Positions 59,301 to 64,000 of a stretch of DNA of 64,000 nt are shown here, piece after piece. The stretch comes from Hypholoma sublateritium FD-334 SS-4 (taxonomy: Eukaryota > Basidiomycota > Agaricomycetes > Agaricales > Strophariaceae). The notes under the pieces were generated by a model that made no database searches, was not told the origin of the DNA, and saw nothing but the letters and a program-made list of their open reading frames with translations. Both the position numbers and the translations under genes were made by a program. The first letter of the stretch is position 1. The number at the start of each line of letters is the position of its first letter. Location: NCBI GenBank assembly GCA_000827495.1, contig KN817530.1:242446-306445 (forward strand). Direction: 5' to 3'.

Positions 59301-59931
59301 CTGCAAAAGAGCGACTCGCGAGCTGGAATCAGTCAAACTTGAAGACTTATACAGAGTAAGTCATACTGACATAACAAGTGCAAGTATATGTGCGCACCTT
59401 TCGATAGTGACTAGGCCCTACTTCTACGCCCTTGCCAAATCTCCGCAGGACAACAAGACCTTTGGGTAGACCCAGGATATTCCTGCCACCTAAAACATCA
59501 TCAGACCAACATTAGACGTCGATGTGAGCAATATAGAGACGCGTACCAGCCACCAAGCGATGCTTTGGAATATGAGCTATATGCAATCCTCCATATTCCA
59601 AATTCAGGGGATCTCCTTTGTAGTCACTGTAGAAGAATACATTGGTTGACTCTGAATTATTGGCTTCAGGCTTCCCCGAAGAGTCTGCCTGCTTCTCAGT
59701 TCGCCCAGAGTCATTTCGAACTCGACGTTCCTTTTTGGCTGTTGTCCTGTGGGGTTTCTCGCGTTCAGAGTGGCGCTCTCTTCGGCCGTCATCTTTCTTC
59801 CCTCCATCCGTTCGCTTGCCATTGTCTGGCTTACCGGACGTCGAGGGTTCGGCATTTGGTGTTGGTTCGGCACCCAAGTGCGGAAAGGACAGGAAGGAAG
59901 AAGGAAATGATGAAAACGATGGGGCAGTCAT
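56330..59931 (-). CDS. NRDE-2/Nrl1 family nuclear RNA-processing protein
   Basis: The start MTAPSFSSFPSSFLSFPHLG is typical of this family. A basic Lys/Arg/Ser-rich region follows (KKDDGRRERHSEREKPHR), then the conserved FYSDYKGDPLNLEYGGLHIA, HIPKHRLVAGGRNILGLPKG and LRRFGKGVEVG. The rest is HAT/TPR-like helical repeats: QETLKHLDQELGRNPDAVDT, WLSLLQQTLSTIPI, EIWHESKVRSEWDEALKGGG, EMEWLSGDDQTALNVILKSV, ARKIYQTILVG and, in the last exons, WRIYIEFEIQARELLRAKRL. Nrl1/NRDE-2 works with the Mtr4-type helicase in nuclear RNA surveillance, splicing and R-loop control. About ten short introns occur. The last exon ends ARELRRLMPY before TAA at 56330-56332. It is collinear with BYR4, which starts about 290 bp downstream. 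Confidence 0.88.
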
Positions 59932-60510
59932 TATTGACGAAGAAGACGAGTTATTGGAAAATCATGAGAATATCGGAACCGTCGGTCAAGTTCAAGTCAA
60001 GTTGTCAAGTGAGTCTTTCAACAATATTCGATCAACGAGCATGCCAGGCGCCCTCACCCGGGCCGGGGTTCCGTGTCAGTAGGGCCCGATAGGATGAGCG
60101 CAAATCTCCTCAGACCTCCTCAGACTGCTCGGATTCAAGGCAGAATGTCATTTTACTTACAAAAATATGTATTACACAGAGCATACAAATTTAAATAATT
60201 GTAGGTTCCAATACTTTTATCGTGGCAAGGCCCTCCAAGTTTATTCGGCATAGGAAAGTATCCAATACTACTATATATCATACCCACAGAGTTTAGTCTA
60301 TTTTACAAGGAATTTTCGGATGAAACGGCGTTGACAAACGTAACGCAAAAGAGACCATGACATCGTGTTGTATCGTCAGGTATCGTCGATGCACCCAAGA
60401 TGCACCCCTTCCTTGCCTCTGCAAAGCTCTGATGGGAACAAGATGGGAAGCGGGCTTCCCAGACACGAGATATAATAGGGAGCGACATTGCTCAATATGT
60501 CTGTGAGGGC
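59932..60510. other. Intergenic region without a recognisable gene
   Basis: This region holds the promoter side of the NRDE-2 gene and the 3' flank of prefoldin 6. Open frames are short and unsupported. There is a stretch of TCAAG-type short repeats around 59990-60015. Confidence 0.5.
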
Positions 60511-61046
60511 TCATGCAACTGATGGCACTGAAGCCCGCTGAAGGGTTGTTTGGATTTGAACAATCTGATGGAAAGTCATAAAAATATTCACGATAAAACA
60601 CTGATGACTTACCTCTGACTTCTTTTTCTCTTGTTTTTCTTGTATATCTTTGATTTGTCCTTCCACTCGTAGACTGAAGGATGTCAGCGTTTACTTAAAT
60701 CATCAGGGAATAAAATCATCAGGAGATAGGGACGAACATCTCGCTTTTAATGAATTCAAGTCTAGTGTCAACATTGCTTTTCGCCTCAGCCTGGTCCTGC
60801 TTCACTAAAACGGGTCCGATAAGCTTGTATACATCGTTTTCAGGCGTTAATTGCTCGAATTCCTTGAGAACATATTTCAATACAGTTTTTCAGGGCGAAA
60901 ACGCGAAGAGCGCGCACCTTTTTGACAAGCTCGTTCTCCGAGAATTGGGCATCGAGCCTTTGTCTAGCTTCCACCACTCTAGATAGGTCAGCTTGCAGCT
61001 TCTGAAATTCTACCGACGCCTGTTGCAATTTGTCTTCTGCAGGCAT
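60511..61046 (-). CDS. Prefoldin subunit 6 (beta-type prefoldin)
   Basis: Four exons give about 122 residues. Exon 1 reads MPAEDKLQQASVEFQKLQAD and then LSRVVEARQRLDAQFSENEL. Exon 2 is EFEQLTPENDVYKLIGPVLV and KQDQAEAKSNVDTRLEFIKS. Exon 3 is RVEGQIKDIQEKQEKKKSE. Exon 4 is IVQIQTTLQRASVPSVA and TGA. This is a long coiled coil, a central beta hairpin (NDVYKLIGPVLV), then a second coiled coil, the layout of a beta-class prefoldin. The heterohexamer passes nascent actin and tubulin to the chaperonin CCT. All three introns have canonical ends (GTGCGC, GTTCGT, GTAAGT donors). The gene is head-to-head with the gamma-glutamyltransferase gene with about 360 bp between starts. Confidence 0.92.
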
Positions 61047-61343
61047 TTTGAAAGTTGTAGATCAAGAATAAACATGCCATCCGAACTTGAGGCTTGAAGC
61101 CTGTACACAACTGCAAATTCGCGCGCTTCTGTGCACCAAAATAGCACGGAGCGTTATCCTTGCACTCTTTGATCTAAATCTCATCCCGCTTCCTAAAGAA
61201 CTGCTTCCATCTCTCGCTCCCATGGATTATCTTTTATTGGACGAAATCCGTTAGTTTGTCATGGACAAATGGCATCACCCCATGTGCACGCGGGAATGGC
61301 TTGTCCGATCCCGCTGCAATGACGGTAGTAGATCCGATATCGC

Positions 61344-61352
61344 TATATAAAC
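61344..61352 (+). promoter_or_regulatory. TATA box of the gamma-glutamyltransferase gene
   Basis: TATATAAAC lies 56-64 bp before the ATG at 61408. It matches the TATA consensus closely and is the best such motif in the 360-bp region shared with the divergent prefoldin 6 gene. Confidence 0.5.
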
Positions 61353-61407
61353 CCACGCAATCTCAACGTCTGGCTCACGCATTGAATCATCTCGTTCACG
61401 CTCAAAC

Positions 61408-64000
61408 ATGTCGACCCCAGTCAAACTCGATTGGTCGAAAGTCAGCAACCCGGAGCAGTCCTTCCAGAGGTTTGCCAGTCGCCGATCAGTCGTGTATGGC
61501 ACGAAGGGTATGGTTTCGTCCTCCCAGCCTTTAGCGACAGAGGCCGGGTTGGAGATATTGAGAAAAGGAGGGAATGCAGGTACATATCCTCTCATAATTA
61601 ATGCGGTGTAGCCTGTGTAACGTTTATAATTTACGCAGCCGATGCCGCCGTGGCCACGTCTGTGGCATTGAATGTGACTGAACCTAGTTGCTGTGGTATC
61701 GGAGGGTAAGTCCGCTCATATTTACACTACATACCCTCCTCAATGTTTGTATACTATTTTAGGGATGCATTTTGTTTATTCTACGACGCCAAAACGAAAA
61801 CTGTGAAAGCATTGAACGGATCCGGCCGTGCTCCAGCAAAACTTGACATTGACTATGCGTTGAGTCGTGGGTTGAAACAAAGTATTCCTCTTACCGATCT
61901 AAACTCTGTTACTGTACCTGGTAAATATCCAACAATCTACGCATGTTTATGGATTCTCAATAAATATATACAGGGGCTACTTCTGCATGGGTAGATACTA
62001 TTGAACATTTTGGGAGCGGCTCAGTTACGATTGCAGACGTTTTCGAACCAGCTATTCGCCTGGCAGAAGAGGGGTATGTAAAAAATTCCCCGATACGTGT
62101 GCAGTCCTCTTATTTTTTGTCAGTGTCCCGGTATCCGAGCTTCATAGCTGGGCAGTGCGTATACTTAATCTCAGCATTTGACCTTCTAGTCTCTAATCAT
62201 ATCACCTCCAGTGGCAACGCTCCGAGGTTTGTCCATCCACACACTTTTAACGACAATATTCCCTTCATGACTGGTTCCTTCTTTAGTCCTTGATCAAGCG
62301 TGCTTCGCCTAATGGCGATGAAATGCTCCTCAACGGCAAAGCTCCACTTCCAGGACAAATAATAAAGCTCCCTAACCTTGCCAAAACGTTCAGAGAAGTC
62401 GTGACTCATGGAAAGGATGGATTTTACAAAGGCAGGGTTGCCCAAGCCATAGTCGACCTCATCAAAAGCAAGGGTGGAGTCATGGAATTAGAAGATCTAG
62501 CTCAGCACACTTCGACCTTTGTGGAACCCATCAAGTACACTTACGGTGGCGAAGTAACCGTTTACGAGGTATTGTCCTACTGGCAGATTCTAATATCCTA
62601 TGTCATTTGCTGATGCTGTAGTAGTGTCCTCCTAATGGCCAAGGTAAGGCTGTCGAGATAAGAAAATGAATCAAAGTATTCACTCGCCATATACTAGGGA
62701 TCACGGCCCTGTTGGCTCTGGGCATACTGGAAAGCATCCAAGAACAAGGGCTATCTAAACCGTTGCTAGAGATGGAGCATAACTCTCCAGAATATTTGCA
62801 TACTTTGATCGAGGCACTCCGGTGAGAGGAGTTGATTTTCCAATAAAGTGTTATTATCGACTTTGAATTCTAGACTTGCATTTGCAGGTAATGTTTGCAT
62901 TACGTCCAATTGAATGGCTGCTCATTCACTACACAGACAGTCAATATTACGTGACAGACCCAGATGTCGAACAAATTCCAGTCGAACAACTTTTGAGCAA
63001 AGTTGGCTGTTTCATCTCCTTTACCAAGTACCGTTTCCGACTATTTGTAGGATTATTTAGCTTCTAGAGCTCGTTTGTTTGATTCTTCTGGGTCAAATCC
63101 GAAGGTTATCCACGTGAGTGTGCTTAGTCCACCAGCACAGATTTGTACGAAGTCATATTTGTCTATTACTTATACTTAGGGGAGTCCTATCAACTCCTCT
63201 GACACTGTCTATTTCTCCGGTAAGAGTCTCATCAACTTACACGTACACATAATCAATTTTAATGGATCAAATGTCAGTGACGGATCAATGGGGAAATGCC
63301 TGTAGTTATATCCAAAGCAATTACGCAGGTGAGCAAGTTCGACTTCTTTATTATTGATTTCTGACATTATTCCTGTTAATAGGTTTTGGAACTGGAGGTA
63401 CCTGCTTGATGACCACTCTGCAGACAGAGAACTAACCTTCCTTCTACTCAAACTAGCTGTCCCGAAAGGCTGCGGCTTTACACTCCAGAACAGAGGATCG
63501 GGTTTTGTCCTTGATAAGAAGCATCCAAATGCTTTGAAGGGAGGAAAACGGCCATACCATACTATTATTCCAGCCCTTGCAACGAAAGGCGATGAACTTT
63601 TCCTTAGTTACGGAGTCATGGGAGGCTTCATGCAGGTCAGCCGACACAATTTTTCTCGTAGCGTCAACTAACCACCACACAAGCCACAAGGGCATGTACA
63701 AGTGCTCTTGAACATATTGCGTGGATTCACTCCGCAAGCTGCCCTCGATGCTCCTCGCTTTTGTATATCGGCTGGGACCCCAGACGCAGAGGACGAAAGC
63801 ACTAGTTCTGCAGGCGATATCAATAGCGAGGTTTATTTCGAAGATGGCACCTCACAGGAGACCATAGCCGCTCTCAAAGGTATATCCTAAGTTTACTGTC
63901 GAATCGTCAGTTATTGACAGTCAACATAGCGATGGGACACGATGCACGGCTCGTGAGTGGGTATAATAGAGCGCTCATGGGGCGTGGGCAAGTCATCCAG
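61408..64000 (+). CDS. Gamma-glutamyltransferase family protein, cut by the right edge
   Basis: This gene has ten or more short introns and runs off the window still open ([20 protein letters not shown]). Motifs of the Ntn-hydrolase family are [127 protein letters not shown], then the small-subunit start [20 protein letters not shown] with the presumed nucleophile Thr, [29 protein letters not shown] and [11 protein letters not shown]. The sequence resembles bacterial YwrD-like members more than the secreted glutathione-degrading type. No signal peptide is seen at [19 protein letters not shown], so a cytosolic enzyme is likely. It could act on glutathione or other gamma-glutamyl or acyl substrates. 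Confidence 0.88.

Noticed and set aside
1..64000. CRISPR arrays, operons, ribosome binding sites or prokaryotic origins
   Set aside because: The window is intron-rich fungal nuclear DNA. The only short regularly placed repeats (14.6-14.8 kb) have two copies each and no spacer pattern.
1..64000. A biosynthetic or urease gene cluster around the transporters, acyl-CoA ligase, hydrolase and UreD
   Set aside because: The genes lie far apart among housekeeping genes, with no core synthase, no second urease gene and no cluster regulator in between.

Overview
The window looks like nuclear DNA of a filamentous basidiomycete, most likely an Agaricomycete. Genes are dense, lie on both strands and carry many short GT-AG introns (about 45-70 bp, with CTGAC/CTAAC-type branch sites). 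The protein set is typically fungal: MMM1, BYR4/BFA1, a DAL5-type permease, an m-AAA protease, a fungal Rap1 and a fungal alpha-arrestin. Nothing prokaryotic or organellar is present. All multi-exon models were assembled by eye, so the outer coordinates are firmer than every internal splice site.

Layout. 1-97 holds the 5' end of an unrecognised minus-strand gene. 98-1600 is gene-poor, GC-rich DNA. About 1600-10166 is a near full-length non-LTR retrotransposon (Tad1-like LINE): ORF1 has a zinc knuckle, ORF2 has endonuclease, reverse transcriptase and RNase H, and the element ends in a 28-A tail. Its RT region carries an exact 1,074-bp in-frame tandem duplication, and every ambiguous base I found in the window lies inside this element. 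An imperfect inverted repeat follows at 10253-10380. From 10.6 kb to the right edge there are 22 ordinary host genes: AEC transporter, MMM1 (-), tubulin-tyrosine ligase family, CDK10/11-type kinase, RAP1 (-), D-2-hydroxyglutarate dehydrogenase (-), CNH-domain protein, acyl-CoA ligase (-), alginate-lyase-domain secreted protein, RAB5, alpha-arrestin (-), mitochondrial uS17 (-), DHA1-type MFS (-), WRAP73, epoxide-hydrolase-like enzyme, AFG3-type m-AAA protease, DAL5-type MFS (-), UreD (-), BYR4 (-), NRDE2 (-), prefoldin 6 (-), and a gamma-glutamyltransferase cut by the right edge.

Functionally this is a mosaic of housekeeping genes and not a dedicated cluster. Four genes serve mitochondria (MMM1, D2HGDH, uS17m, AFG3). 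Several act in the nucleus or cell cycle (CDK10/11, RAP1, BYR4, NRDE2, WRAP73). RAB5 lies next to an alpha-arrestin with PY motifs, and both families act in endocytic traffic. I found no convincing novel multi-gene system. The most unusual structures are in and around the LINE (the duplication, the ambiguity pattern and an intron-like leader in ORF1) and in the repeat-rich gap at 14.6-14.9 kb.
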